From: Acanthosepion esculentum
Taxonomy: Eukaryota; Mollusca; Cephalopoda; Sepiida; Sepiidae
Reading direction: 5' to 3'
Assembly: GCA_964036315.1 (NCBI GenBank)
Contig: OZ038509.1
Span: 27,898,419-27,962,418, forward strand
DNA: 64,000 nt
Position numbers and translations under genes: made by a program. Below, in pieces: positions 10,085-21,936 of this stretch. How positions within the stretch are numbered: the stretch's first letter is position 1; every line of letters starts with the position of its first letter. The notes beneath the pieces were generated by a model, which ran no database searches, was not told where the DNA came from, and saw nothing but the letters and a program-made list of their open reading frames with translations.

Positions 10085-10420
10085 TCCCAGTAGTATCATT
10101 ATTGTTTTGGGATGTGCAGATGACTAGTGGCTCAGAATGATAAATCGGTAGCTGAATTTGAATTCCAGTTGAGTTCATTACATTCACTTACATGCAAATG
10201 CTCTTGAGAAATGTATTAATCTATCTCTTCTCCTCATCTCTGTGTTACATAGTAGGACTTGTATCTGAAAAATTATTAATATCTCCAAAAATTTATTAAT
10301 TCAATATTCTAACAAAAAAAAGAAAAAAAATTATTTTTACAATTCCCAAAATATGTTTTGACTTCAAATAACCAACAAAGAGTTATTATCATTTTGTATA
10401 TGCCCTTGAGCATATGTGGC
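10085..10420 (+). mobile_element. tRNA-derived SINE, head degraded
   Basis: GACTAGTGGCTCAGAATGA and TTTGAATTCCAGTTGAGTT (B-box GAATTTGAATTCC near 10157) are followed by ATTCACTTACATGCAAATG and CTCTTGAGAAA. That order matches the SINEs at 20405 and 39365. The 3' part near 10340-10400 (ACTTCAAATAACCAACAAAG) also matches the tail of those copies. The 5S part is missing or unrecognisable. Confidence 0.7.
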
Positions 10421-11258
10421 AAATACACATTGCAGTTGCAAAAGAGGTTCCAGATCGTGTGTGGACATGTTTGTCAATACCATTTATATCCGGGTTTTCT
10501 CTGATAACAGTGGCAGAGCTTGGCATGCCTAGCTACAGACGTATCTGCAACTGGTCAAGATTCGGATTTTTGTAATATTTCTAATGCCAATAAAAGCAAT
10601 GGAAAAATGAGCAGTCAGCAATTGGGAAGACACTGTGTCTTGTGAAGTCAGTCCAGTGGGCATTTAACTTCTTTTTTTTCCGTGGCAGTGTCATTTTTTT
10701 TTTTTTTAACTTGTCTCTTTCCCCTCTGTACTTATTAACCCTGTAGTTGCTGGGAGAGTGCTGTAGCATACCTACGGACGATAATGGGTATGTTCCCATT
10801 CACATAAATACACTAGTAAGTACTGTATGTTGGTCTGCAGTTTGAGATTCATTGTGGAATTCACTTGACTCATCTCTAGCAGTTGACTACTTCTACGCAC
10901 TGCTGGCGAAACTTGTATCTGTTGTTCTTGTCCTAGGTATTGTCGTTCATTACCAACCTTCGTGTGAATATTCTGTTCAGTAACCTTCCCTGGGTTACGA
11001 CAGAGAGCAATCTGTTAGGTGTTTCCATCAACATCAAAACACTCTTGCCATACATTATGACAACATAGCTACATGCATAATCATTTATGTATTTAATTTA
11101 ATAGTTTGGAACAAGGTTAAATATGTTTGAGCCCAGTGAAAATTTAACTCATGAGAGGGGCAATTTTTTGTTAGGTGAGGTTGTTAGCCATTAAACAGTT
11201 AGTGAGGTATCCCTGTGATATATTTAAATTTGTATAAAACAGGATATTGATCAAATAA
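10421..11258. other. No gene recognised
   Basis: The sequence is of mixed composition with short open frames lacking motifs. It is less repetitive than its surroundings, but I can support no exon here. Confidence 0.4.
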
Positions 11259-11588
11259 ATGATCTGTATCAAATAACAGAAACCACATCACTTGGAGACT
11301 TTCAACAGCAGGATATTTGTCTCAGTCTATTTCTGTGCACTCAGCTCTTTGTAATTTTTTGAACATCTGATATATACAATCTGTTGAGCTGCCTGCCGTA
11401 GTGCAATAATAAGAACCCCTCATCTCATAATCCCACTACTGTGGTCAGTTTGATCATTGCTGAATGTCCCACCTTATGATTTTGTATGAGACTATGTTGA
11501 AATTAGGATATTTAGGAAGTTTTGTCTATTTACTAAGTACTTGACTGTAATTTTTCTTCCAATCTTGTGAACTGGCACTTCAGAATCC
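11259..11588 (+). repeat. Truncated head of repeat family R2 plus unassigned DNA
   Basis: GATCTGTATCAAATAACAG with CACTTGGAGACTTTCAACAG repeats the start of the R2 unit found complete at 11589, then stops at about 11312. The rest is unassigned. Confidence 0.6.
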
Positions 11589-12890
11589 CAAAGATCTGTA
11601 TCAAATGACAGAAGCCATATCACTTGAAGACTTTCAGCAGCTAAAATGGATAGCACAAGTAGCTGAAAGAGAAAATAATGGCATCATCAAGATGTTGACA
11701 TTCCACACCACTACAAACAAAAAGTTTGGAAGGAAGCCCCTCATCAATACTAGAAAGAGCGATAACAGCTACTGAACTTGAGAAACCTATTTTCCTGAAA
11801 AATTGTTTTAAGAGAAAGATTTTATAAATTTCAACTGAAAGTAGTACTGGCTGCTTGGTCAATGAATGTCGAATGTTTCCTTGTAGGGAAATAGCTGATA
11901 TTACCATTAGAGATGAGAACACATACTACACTTTGATTCCAGCCTGATGGGCAAGAAGTGAAGAAAAGAATAACTTGAATAGCACTGGCTGCTTGGTCAA
12001 TGAATGTTGAAGGTTTCCTTGTAAGGAAAAGGCTAATATTACCATTAGAGATGAAAAAAAAACAGATACTAGTTTTTATTTTCTTGTAAGAGTGGTGGGA
12101 TATGGTACAAAGCTGGTTTAAAGTGTGGTCACCATGCGTGTGCGCATAGACTAAGGCTAAAAATTGCCCAGTTCCTGTAATATTCCACCAACCCTCTCTC
12201 TTTGGTGCAGTGAGAGAAGTGCTGTTGCAAGGTTGGAATCTCTGGAACGATGAATCCTTCATTTATTTGTTATGTTCTGTCTGAAGACACAAACACAATT
12301 GAGAAGTAAAATATAGTTTTTTCCGGCTGAAGGCAGATACTACACTTTGATTCCAGCCCAATAGCTGTTGGAAGTGAAGAAAAGCCTCACTTGAGTAGCA
12401 CTGGCTGCTCAGTTAATGAATGCTGAATGTTTCTTTATAAGGAAAAAGGCTAATACTGCCATTATCATTAGAAATGAGGAGAACTGATGCTACACTTTGA
12501 TTCCAGCCCAATGGTCAGGAAGTGGAGAAAAGCCTTACTTGAGTAGCACTGACTGCTTGGTCAATGAATACTGAATGTTTCCTTATAAGGAAAAGGCTAA
12601 AATTACCATTATTATTATTACAGATGATGAGAACAGATACTACACTTTGATCACAGCCCAAAAGATGTTGGAAGTGAAATAAAATGTTGAGTAGCAGTGA
12701 CGGCTGAATGTTTCCTTATAAGGAAAAGGCTAATATTACCATTAACATGGAGAACAGATACTACACTTTGTTCTCAGTCCAATGGTCAGGAAGTGAAAAA
12801 AAAGCCTTACTTGAGTAACACTGGCTGCTCATTCAATAAATGTCGAATATTTCCTTATAAGGAAATGGCTAATATTACCATTACTATAGC
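11589..12890 (+). repeat. Repeat family R2 with tandemly amplified 3' module
   Basis: An R2 head (AAGATCTGTATCAAATGACA at 11589, through TTTTCCTGAAAAATTGTTTT near 11790) is followed by a module beginning near CACTGGCTGCTTGGTCAATG and containing TTTCCTTATAAGGAAAAGGC and AATATTACCATTA. Modules start near 11846, 11983, 12400, 12548, 12698 and 12819, so unit length is about 120-150 bp. The gap at 12070-12330 is an unrelated insertion. Single-module R2 copies occur at 19640, 21365 and 22235. The family looks like a retroposon of unknown type; no reading frame is conserved among copies. Confidence 0.75.
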
Positions 12891-13454
12891 AGTATGTTTT
12901 TGTAATTTGACTATAAATTGTACGTGTAACTATATCAGGAGTAATTCTTGCATGACTCAAATAGATACCAGGTTATTTTAGAGAAGCATCTATTCCTTGT
13001 CTCTATCATACCTGTCTCTATCTCAGTTAATATTGCTGTATAAGTAAATATTTAAGTATGTACTATCTAGCTCTTAAATGTGTACACTTCTACTACTTTT
13101 TTAATAAAAAAAAGTTTAATTTCTTCTTATCCAATCATAACATGATTTTATTATTTCCAATGGAACATTCTCCAGTTAAACGAATATTATGAGCTATTAT
13201 TCATAGCCAAACAACTTCAAATGCTGTTGCCAAAAATATGAATATGTTCCCATTCAGAAATGAGTATACCTCTTTGAAAAAAAGGTCAATTTAAAATCAA
13301 TATTTGATGTGATTGGCTTTATGTTCAATTATTTTGACTTGTTGTCTTGATTATATTGACTTTAGTAATATTTACACAGTGGAATATTTTTCCATTTTGA
13401 TAATCTGCTTTCCTTATAGCACATGGATCTATTTGAACTGCTGGCAAAACTAAT
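12891..13454. other. No gene; AT-rich
   Basis: I see no coding, RNA or transposon feature in this stretch. Confidence 0.6.
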
Positions 13455-14460
13455 TCTATTTGAAAAAAGATGTTAGAATAATCCAGGACTTATGCTGGGA
13501 GCAAACCGCCTGCATATGGATTAAAAATAAATTGAGTGGCTACACAAAAATCGAAAGGAGCATGAGACAAGGGTGCATCTTCTCCCCAGATTTATTCAAC
13601 CTTTACAGTGATTCTATCCTAAAGGAACTGGAGACTCTACCAGGACTTATTATTGGTGGGCATAATCTTAATAATATTAGATACACAGATGACAGTGCTG
13701 ATGGCTGACTCGGAAAGCAAACTCTAGACATAGCGGTAGAAGAAAGTAAGAAAAGTGGAACTAACCATCAACTGCAAGAAAACAAAATCTGGTCATCAGC
13801 AAGAGAAAAATCCCAAGATACAAGTTATCAATTGGAGATCTAAACATCCAGCAGGTGTAGAATTTCAAATATTTTGGGAAGCGTTTTAACAGAGGATGGG
13901 AAAATGCAACATTGATATTCAAACACACATTGAACTAATGAAAGAAGCATTCCAAAAACCTAAGCAAGGTGCTGAGAGACAGAAAAATTTAGTTAAAAAC
14001 AAAGAAAAGCGCGCTGGATTGCTATGTGGTATCCATCCTTTTATATGGTAGTGAACACTGGTCAATCTCCTCATGGATCTGCAGAAATGTGGTTCTACAG
14101 AAGTATACTGAAAATTCCACGGATGGAATGAATACGCAACAAGGAAATCTTAAAGAAAATGGCAACAGAAAACAACATTTTTACTCAAAATCAAGAAAAG
14201 ATAGTTAAAATTCTTTGGACACATAATGAGGAAGGAGTGCTTGGCAAACTTAACCCTCATGAAACATATTGAGGGCAAGAGAGATTGGAAAAGGCAGCGA
14301 GCCACTTACCTGAAGAGGTTGTGTGACTAGATGGTGAAACAGGAAGTAGGTCCTTTACAAAGGGAAAAAAACTGCTAAGAACCATAGTAGATAGAAAGCT
14401 GTGGAGAGTCCTGATTGCCTATGTCCTGAAGGGATTCAGCATGAGGAAGAAGAAAAAGAA
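13455..14460 (+). pseudogene. LINE-A copy: reverse transcriptase palm to 3' end
   Basis: The frame at 13460-13708 contains MRQGCIFSPDLFNLYSD, LPGLIIGGHNLNNIRYTDD, the RT motif region with YTDD in place of YADD. Downstream, frame-shifted pieces match the other LINE-A copies: YLG/TKDG-type region near 13860-13920, ILLYGSEHWSIS at 14030-14065, and the tail GTGGAGAGTCCTGATTGCC near 14401. It ends in a GAAGAAGAAAAAGAAG repeat, as RTE-like LINEs often do. The endonuclease is absent. Multiple frameshifts make it inactive. Clade assignment to RTE-like is tentative. Confidence 0.8.
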
Positions 14461-14631
14461 GTTGTTTTTCTACTTTTCATTTCAATTAGATTTATTTCTG
14501 CTTATATGTTAACCCAGTTGTTTTTTGTTTCTTCCAAAATGTTGTTTTTTTTTTTAACAGAATTGTATTGGATTATGGTCATGTTGAAATGGGCTCTTCT
14601 TTCCAAATGTTTAATTTGAAGACAAGATCTT

Positions 14632-15062
14632 TTTACATTATTTACATTCTTCAGAGTGTTATTCACTGCCATATTCACAATGTTTTGGCCGTTGTATGCG
14701 CTGGCCTCAAGGACACATGGTCCAGTGGATAAAGACATAGGTTAGATCCAGTGAATAGACCCAAAGTGTTACGAGTTCAGTACCAGGCTACAGCATTGGT
14801 GATCCAAAAAATGGAGAGTTGAGTTAAAGGGAAATAACTGAGACATCTGGAAGAGGCATGGCATGTGAAACTAGAACAATCTACCCTGTTGGACAAAACA
14901 AAGGGTTCAGTTTGAAATTCCAATCACCTGAAGAAGGCCGGTTTGTGCAATGGCTGAAACGTTGTGAATATGGCAATGAAGATGAGGATAACAGTCCAAA
15001 TAATGTAAATAATCATAATACCTCATCTCAGAGATATAGACAGATACAAGATCTTTTCTTTC
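14632..15062 (+). mobile_element. tRNA-head/inverted-end composite element, copy 1
   Basis: The centre is a tRNA-like head: ACACATGGTCCAGTGGATAA (A-box) at 14714, with a B-box-like GAGTTCAGTACC near 14781. It is followed by a body with GGAACTAGAACAATCTACCC-type sequence (14865-14890) and a 3' tail with AAACGTTGTGAATATGGCAA, GATGAGGATAACAGTCC and CTCATCTCAGAGATATAGAC. To the left of the head (14632-14712) a piece of the same tail occurs inverted (CATATTCACAATGTTTTGGC). The element therefore has inverted ends plus a tRNA-like promoter region. Five further copies in this window share the design. Confidence 0.7.
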
Positions 15063-15802
15063 AGTATATTGCAATAACATCCTGTATTCATGGTTCTTAG
15101 AATGAAATGCCACTCACTAGTGCCATTGGGGCTCGTACATTCCCGGATTATAAAGTTATCACCACCACCATTAATAGTTGACACCAAACACTTTTCTTTG
15201 TATACTTCACTCTGATGATGCCAAACATATTGGCTGCCATCAGACCTAAATAGGCTGATTCTTTTTTTTTCTTTTTTTTTCATCTGACAACAGAATGGCA
15301 TTCCAAAATGTTGAATTTTTATCCTTATTTTCTTGGGCTTCTATTTTGTGTATTAATTTCAGGAACTGTTTCCAACATGGCTCTCACCCATGTAAGCCTT
15401 TCATGCTCAGAGAATATTCGATTGATGTCATAGAAACATTTATAGCAAACATTTCTTTGGCATTATTAGAAACATCTGCAGCCAATTTTCTCACATCATC
15501 ATCTCCCAATTTCCTGATAAAATGAATGGACATCAGTGTCAGCTTACATTGGCCGACGTGAATGCTTCTGTGCACTGCTGACCTTTCAACTATTCTTGTG
15601 ATTTGTGATTTTTGGCAAATGTATTTTTACTCAATTTCAGTTTTACAGCTGTTTGTAACCATTTTTTTCTGTTTATGGAAAGAAAGAAATCTACAATGAA
15701 AATTCTTACTTTATAGAAATTATTTTTACCATTGCATATTCTATTTACATTGAAATTGTCTGTTATAAAACAATGGTTTCCAAATATGCTTTCTATATTG
15801 AA

Positions 15803-15848
<46 letters not shown>

Positions 15849-16254
15849 TAATGATATGTAAATTTTTATATATCAAGAATAATGGGTGGAAATGTATAAT
15901 GAAGTGGAAAAAAGTTTTCATATGATAGGTTTTATTTTTAGGACGGCATCAGACTAAATTTGTTACATTGGGGTGACTACACCTGTGGATGAATGAGGAG
16001 TGCTCGAATTTTAAATTAAAATTCTTTGGGGCGGCGTGGGGGGGGATATATAATCTAGCTGATTTCATTAAGATTCTTTTTCTTTCCATCACACTTATTA
16101 GTAGGTATCCCACATTGTGATAATAGAAGATCTGCCAGGAATGGTGAAATGTTGTAAGAGCCAGAGCGCAAATCTACTGTGGATGACCTTGCCAGAAAGG
16201 CATTCTCTAAACATTTTTGTCTTAGCAAATTGTTCAGCACCCCCCCCCCCCCCA
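15063..16254. other. No gene; TA microsatellite and G-rich run
   Basis: Short open frames on both strands at 15023-15575 lack motifs. There is a (TA)n tract at about 15805-15844. A 19-base palindrome GAATTTTAAATTAAAATTC sits at about 16005. A G-run near 16031-16046 is inverted relative to a C-run at 16240-16252. Confidence 0.5.
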
Positions 16255-16700
16255 TGCAGTTCAGCCCTCTTCTTTGTAATATCAATCTTTATATATGGAA
16301 ATGAATGCTGGACTATTTCCTCACAGATGAAGAGAAGACTGGAGGCAACAGAAATGTGGCTCTACAGACTGATGCTAAGAATACTATGAACTGAACATGT
16401 GACTAACAAGGAAGTTTTAAAAATAGAAACAAAAAGATACTTATTCTTAGAATCAGAGACAGGCAATTCAAATTTCTAGGCAAATAATGAGGAACGAGGG
16501 ACAAAAGAATTTGACATGTTGAACGTTAGAGGAACAAGATGCAGTGCATAACCGAACAAGTTTGTGTAAATGGTTGGCAGAACAGAGATCAGGAGTTACA
16601 ACAAAAAGACTTTATTAATGGCTACAAAGTATAGGAAACTGTGGAAAGCCATGATCACCCAATTCAGGAACAATAACATAAAGACTCACATGCACATAAA
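16255..16700 (+). pseudogene. LINE-A fragment, 3' part
   Basis: The plus-strand translation has IYGNECWTISSQMKRRLEAT followed by EMWLYRLMLRI, the C-terminal region after the RT domain. The DNA continues with LINE-A 3' sequence (ATTGAGAGACAGG-like and TGTGGAAAGCCATGATCACC near 16640). It is 5'-truncated and has stops. Confidence 0.75.
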
Positions 16701-17384
16701 AGACTCAATTTTAAACTGTAACATATAGTATTTTCTTATCAATAATTTTTGATAATATCTGTTTTGATTCTGCAATGTTCTGCTATAAATAATAATAATA
16801 ATAATATCTTGCTATATTTTAACTTTCTATAAAAAGTAGTAGATGTCTACTTATTTCTGGCTGACACTGTATATTTGTGTATGTATTTTTAAGTGTCTAA
16901 AGCAGTAACTTGATAAGTATTATACATATTCAAGTCTATTTGTAATGAGATCAATAAGTGCTAATCTTAGTGATACAGGAATCTTAGGCTGCAGAAGCAA
17001 AGAAAACAGGAGAAATGTTTATGATGATGATAGATCTTGCTCTGTTCTGCAACTTGCACTGATTTTGGTGCCTGGTGGGGGTGGAAGCATTGAGAGGGGG
17101 AGTTGCTAACAGCTGATGGCACAGATGAAAACAAAGGCCCTGATTTTGTTGGGCAGAGATTGGAGACAAAAACAGTAATGCAGCATGCCTTCTTTTGAGA
17201 GACACTGCAGTTAATGCTAAAAACAAAAAAAAAAAAAAAAAAAAAAAATTAAAGGAGTCAGTTGCCAAGATCTGCCGTTTTAGAAATGTGGCATCAGCAT
17301 GATTTTGCTGTTGCTAGATTTTTTTATGGCTGACTATTATCCTCTGCTCATTGTCCCCCACCCCCAACACTTTGGTAGAAGATC
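16701..17384. other. No gene; poly-A run
   Basis: AT-rich sequence with an (AAT)n tract near 16788-16804 and a long A-run at 17221-17248. The open minus-strand frame across the A-run is only a poly-F translation. Confidence 0.6.
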
Positions 17385-18350
17385 TTTCTTCTTTAAAAAA
17401 AAAAATACTTTACAGAATCCAAATGATGCTCAGTGTGGCCTTAATCCTATTTATTATTGGAAGACAAGGATCTTCTCACCAGACTTATTCAGCTTATACA
17501 GTGAGGCGATTCAGAAAGAATAAGAAATCCTACCAGGATTCATTATTAGTGGCCACAATCTTAACAACATTAGATATGCAGATGACACAGTGTTGATAGC
17601 AGACATAGAAAGGAAACTATGATAAATCCTACAAAAGGTAGTGAGGGAAAGTGAGAAGAAAGCACTAAACATCAATTGCAAGAAGACAGAATACACGGTT
17701 GTTAGTGAAGGGAACAACCTTACATGCAAATTACAAATTGGAGAAACCAAAATCAAACAAGTACAACAATTTAAATATCTGGGAAATGTTTTAAAAGAGG
17801 AAAGAAAATGTGACGCTGAAATCTGGAGGTGCATTTGGATAACAAAAGATGCCTTCCAAAATCTAAGCAAAGTATTAAGAAACAGGAAAATTTCATTAGA
17901 AACAAAAGAAAGAATATTGAACTGTTATGTAATATCAGTCCTCCAGTAGATCTGGAAATTTCCTCACAGAGGAAGAAGAAACTTGAGGCAACAGAAATGT
18001 GGTTCTGCAGGAGATTGCTGAGAATACCATGGACCAAACATGTGAGCAATGATAAAGTTTTAGAGAAAATTGGAAGAAAAAGGAAATTTATAATTAACAT
18101 CAGAAAGAGAGAGTTGAAATTTCTAGAGCACATGATGAGAAAAGAGGGCTTGGAAAATTTGATGCTCGCAAGACTGATTGAAGGCAAAAAGGATAGAATA
18201 AAACAATGCATCACCTACCTCGCGAGCTTGGGTTAAATGGATGGCAAAACAGGGTTTATAAGAGATAACAAAAAGATAAAATTTATTAAGAGCTATAAAG
18301 GACAGGAAATTGTGGAGAGCCATGACCACCAATGTCTTGAAGAAGAAGAT
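17385..18350 (+). pseudogene. LINE-A copy, best preserved in the window
   Basis: The frames show RIFSPDLFSLYSEAI (17488-17520), then across a frameshift an ADDTVLIAD-type palm motif near 17577-17600, so the catalytic aspartates are present. Next come ALNINCKKTEYTVVSEGN (17665-17710), QQFKYLGNVL (17764-17793) and, in another frame, KKLEATEMWFCRRLLRIPW (17970-18035) with FLEHMMRKEGLENL (18120-18160). The 3' end is GTGGAGAGCCATGACCACC near 18312, then GAAGAAGAAGA. At least three frame breaks inactivate it. The endonuclease is missing. Confidence 0.85.
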
Positions 18351-19639
18351 TGCCTTTCAGTTACCACAAGAATTAATGGAATTAAGTTCTGATCGTGTGG
18401 AAAAATGGAAAAGACATCAGAGATGCTACTTGGTTTCAGTAATTGCTGATGATAGATCTTTGAGTGATAATAAAATTTGTATACCTTATTGTTTCCATGG
18501 GGAAAGTTTCCTTGTGTGAATATTGAAAGTCTTAAACAGGTCATATGAACAGAGGTAGATTTGAATATTAATGGTCTATAAATAGTAAGATAGAATAATT
18601 GTATTTTTGTAAAGAGTAAAAAGCATTATAAACACTGTTGAAAGGCAACTGTGGGGTCTGTTTGAAAAGTATACAGCTATTTTGAATATCTTGTATTACA
18701 GAATCTGTAGGCTGGCCCAGAATGGAAAACCACTGGTCAGAGGACCTGAAGGAGCATGGGATTCTGTCAGTAATGGATTGCCTTTATTTTATTTTATTTT
18801 TTTTTTACATAAGACCCTAAAGGCATGAAGACACTCAGACAGCTGCAAGTATTAGAAGGATCAACATGCCTCCTGCACCCAGATTCCTTAGTGAGTCAAG
18901 TTGGCACATGACAATGAAAGTCCATCCAAGGAGCTGAAATATGTTCTCCCAATAATCACCTGCTTGCTCCTCTTAGAAATTATACTATAACTGCTGTCCA
19001 TCGTATAATAAAGCAACATTAAAAATAAGAAAAGAAAATTATCTGTCTTTGATGCAGCTTATGATGTAGCGATGGGGCCTGAAATATCGAAGCAAGGGAC
19101 AACATGAAATACAACATATGGTTTTTTATATAACTTTGCAATGAAAGGGGAAATTTATTGTTTATATGTGAACAGTTAATAGTGAGATTTTGTTGAGTGA
19201 TCTTGTGTATTGTGTGTGCATTGCATTTACAAGAACTGAACCAGCCAATCCATGAAGTTTTTGTGATGAATTTGTTGGTGAAACATGACATGAACCAATT
19301 CTGTCAGTCAATGTTGACTTCCTCTGACTTTTGGCTATTCCCACTGAAAAGAGAAAAGATTTCAAATTGTTGACAATATTAAATACAATGCAACAAGGCA
19401 GCTGATAACAATCCCAAGACATTGCAAACTATTTTCCTAAGTAAAAGGGATGTTAGGATAAGTGTGTAAGATCCCAATATTAGGGAGTATTTTGAATGGG
19501 ACTACGGAGCCTTTGCCCTAGGTAGGTTATTTATGAAATGGCTGGATTATTTTTGGACAAATCTCATACATTGGTATGAACAATAGTAATAGTTGATATA
19601 TACATCTGTAAGTCTTAAAAATACTTTTCAACAGATCTC
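18351..19639. other. No gene; possible mariner-type end at 18650
   Basis: GGTCTGTTTGAAAAGTATAC at 18655 resembles a mariner-family terminus, and CCCAGAATGGAAAACCACTG follows. I found no matching inverted end and no transposase frame. The remainder has short frames without motifs. Confidence 0.3.
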
Positions 19640-19985
19640 ATAGATTGGTGCTACATAACCACAAATAAAGAACTTTACCAAATAATAAAAAATGCATCAC
19701 TTGAAGAATTTTAACAGCAGCTAAAACGCCTATGTAACTAGAAGAAATAAATAATGATATAAATTAAGATGTTGACTACCTTAAACCAAAGCATTTGAAG
19801 GAAACCCCCATGAATACTAGAAAAAGCAATAACAATTTGTGGGCTTGAGAAACCTATTTTCCTGAAAAAACTGTTTTAAGAGAAAGAGTTTATAAATTTC
19901 AACTAATGGTAATTTTGTTTTGTCAATAAATGCCAAATGTTTCCTGTATGTAAACAACTATTTTCACCATTACCATATATGTTCT
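19640..19985 (+). repeat. Repeat family R2, single-module copy
   Basis: It matches the R2 order: AAAGAACTTTACCAAATAAT, CACTTGAAGAATTTTAACAG, GATGTTGACTACC, then TTTTCCTGAAAAAACTGTTTT and one 3' module ending TTTTCACCATTACC. It is diverged from the copy at 11589, with no frame. Confidence 0.7.
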
Positions 19986-20296
19986 TTGAGAATAAACATA
20001 CAATTTATTTTTTTTTTTTAAATGAAGAACTATGATCTGGCCTAATGATTATCAGCTTGAATGATGAAAAAGACAAAACTGTATTTATATTGCAAGACAG
20101 ATGCATTCATTTCATACCATTGTCCTAAGGAAAGGCATAAATCTACATCTCCCTGTGCTTAATCTAATTAAAACATATCTTCATGAAGATGACATGCCAA
20201 GACAGAGAAGAGGGCTCAGTTCCGATCAAAGGTTCTTCCTTGGTTTTGGTCGAGTGTAACTCAATCCTATCTGTCTCACCTTATTTGGAGTGGAAG

Positions 20297-20640
20297 GTTT
20301 ACAGCCACATCACATTGAAACATCAGTTCCTGTATGATTACCAAAGTTAAGCAACGTCGAGCCTGGTCTAAAAGAGTGACTAATTGGGAATACCAGATGG
20401 TGTAAGCTTGGATGTGCGGGAAGTGTAATGGATAATAGTTTGGAATTGGTAATCAGAGAGCGAAATTCTAATTCCAGTTGGGTTTGTGATATTCACTTTA
20501 GACTTCTATCACTAAATCATTATTATTACGCCCCCCCACCACCACCACCAACAAAAATTATTCTTACAATCTAAAAATATTTTTTAACTTTAAATAACCT
20601 GCAAAGGGTTGATATGCCATAAAAAATCAAATGGAGAGGA
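20297..20640 (+). mobile_element. 5S rRNA/tRNA chimeric SINE, copy 1
   Basis: The first 115 bases align with eukaryotic 5S rRNA. GTTTACAGCCACATCACATT corresponds to the 5S 5' end, AAGTTAAGCAACGTCGAGCC to the box A region, and GGGAATACCAGATGGTGTAA to the box C/3' end. A tRNA-like unit follows at 20408 (GTGTAATGGATAATAGTTTG, then GAAATTCTAATTCCAG as a degraded B-box). The tail includes TTCACTTTAGAC and ACTTTAAATAACCTGCAAAG. Internal Pol III control regions from both genes would be present in the ancestor. Diverged and presumably old. Confidence 0.8.
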
Positions 20641-20811
20641 GAGTAACTAGATTTTCAGTGACAAGACTGATCACATTTCATATGCCCTCACTTGGAACAC
20701 CAAAAAAATTGAAAAGCCCAGATGTGCAAGAAATGTGAGAAGCAATCTGATTGGCTGGTATGAAAATCAGCCAGCTTTTATTGCCAATGGATCAGCCCAG
20801 TCTTCTTCATC

Positions 20812-21290
20812 ATCTATCTATATCTCTGAAATTATGATTACTTACATTACTTACATTATTACTTCAGGTGATTGGAATTTTGAACCGAACCCTTTATTTT
20901 GTCCACCAGGGTAGATTGTTCTAGTTCCACATGCCATGCCTTTTCCAGATGTCTCAGTTATTTCCCCTTTAACTCAACTCTCTAAGTTTGGTTCACCACT
21001 GTGGCTTGGTATTGAACTCACTCTTTGAGTTTATTCACTGGATCTAACCAACATCTTTATCCACTGGTCTATGTCTCCTTGAGGACATCTGTGTATGAAT
21101 TTTTGGGACTTATAAACCTAATGTTTCAGCAACAATTTTACCAGGGCTCATATTGCAATTTTTTGGTTATTATTATTACATTTTTTTACCAGAGCTCATA
21201 TTGCAATTTTTGTTATTATTAGTTGCTTTTCTCTAGCACTCCTTATTAAGGAAGATGAGGATAACAGTCCAAATTATGTAAATAATATAA
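20812..21290 (-). mobile_element. tRNA-head/inverted-end composite element, copy 2
   Basis: Minus orientation. CATCTATCTATATCTCTGAA at the left is the tail end, then CCGAACCCTTTATTTTGTCC and TTCTAGTTCCACATGCCATG form the body. GGTATTGAACTCAC (inverted B-box) and CATCTTTATCCACTGGTCTA (inverted A-box) form the head. To the right, GGAAGATGAGGATAACAGTC at 21250 is the tail again in plus orientation. Part of the minus tail is deleted, and about 130 bp of unrelated DNA sits between head and plus tail. Confidence 0.65.
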
Positions 21291-21364
21291 GTAGTCTGCT
21301 TCGTCATTTGACTTTTCTGATGATAGATCAGCCCTGTTGTCTCCTAAGGGCTAAAGAACATAAT

Positions 21365-21545
21365 CCTTCATTGGATCTTTATAGAGTGGCACTACAAAAT
21401 CACAAAGAACTTTACCAAATAGCAAAACAGGCATCACTTGAAAATTTCCAGCACCAGCAATAATTAAAATGGATAGCACATGTAACTAGAAGGGAAAATA
21501 AGGCAATCAAGATGTTGATTTTCCACACTACCTGAAACAAAAAGT
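21365..21545 (+). repeat. Repeat family R2, left half (interrupted)
   Basis: GAACTTTACCAAATAGCAAA, GCATCACTTGAAAATTTCC and AAGATGTTGATTTTCCACAC match the R2 head. The copy stops at AACAAAAAGTTG and resumes at 21937. Confidence 0.7.
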
Positions 21546-21936
21546 TGCTTGTTTGCTTTTGTTTAGTGGCAGATGAACTGTCTTATTTAATGCTGAAATC
21601 TAAATATTTTGTATGCAATTTTATTTTTGGATATAATAATGGTTTTTGGGATAAAAGTTTTGCTAATTAAGCCAAAGCTGGGGAAGAAGAGGTGGATTCA
21701 TACCTTTCCCTATGGTATTTGTGCATAATTGAATATAATGAACCCAACTGGAATTGGAACTTGTCTCTCTGATTAACAATTCCAAGCCTTTATCCATTAA
21801 ACCACTTGCACATCCAAAGTTACAGCATCTGGTACTCCCAAGCATTTGCCCATCTAGGTACTGACCAGGCTCACCGTTGCTTAACTTCATTGATCGTATC
21901 AGAACTGTTGTTTCAGTGTGATGTAGCCATATGCCC
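21546..21936 (-). mobile_element. 5S/tRNA SINE inserted into an R2 copy
   Basis: At 21740-21935 this is the reverse complement of the chimeric SINE: GACTCTGATTAAC-type B-box region, CTTTATCCATTAAACCACTT (tRNA head), then CATCTGGTACTCCCAAGCAT, GTACTGACCAGGCTC and AGTGTGATGTAGCCATATGC (5S part). It splits an R2 copy, with similar AAACAAAAAG and AAACAAAAGG sequences at the two junctions, probably the target duplication. The segment at 21555-21640 also resembles 54566-54650. Confidence 0.75.

Noticed and set aside
11831..12262. 143-codon minus-strand frame.
   Set aside because: It reads antisense through repeat family R2 modules and an insertion; the peptide repeat just mirrors the DNA repeat.
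16031..16252. G-run and C-run as arms of a structured element.
   Set aside because: Only the homopolymers pair; the sequence between them and beside them is not inverted.
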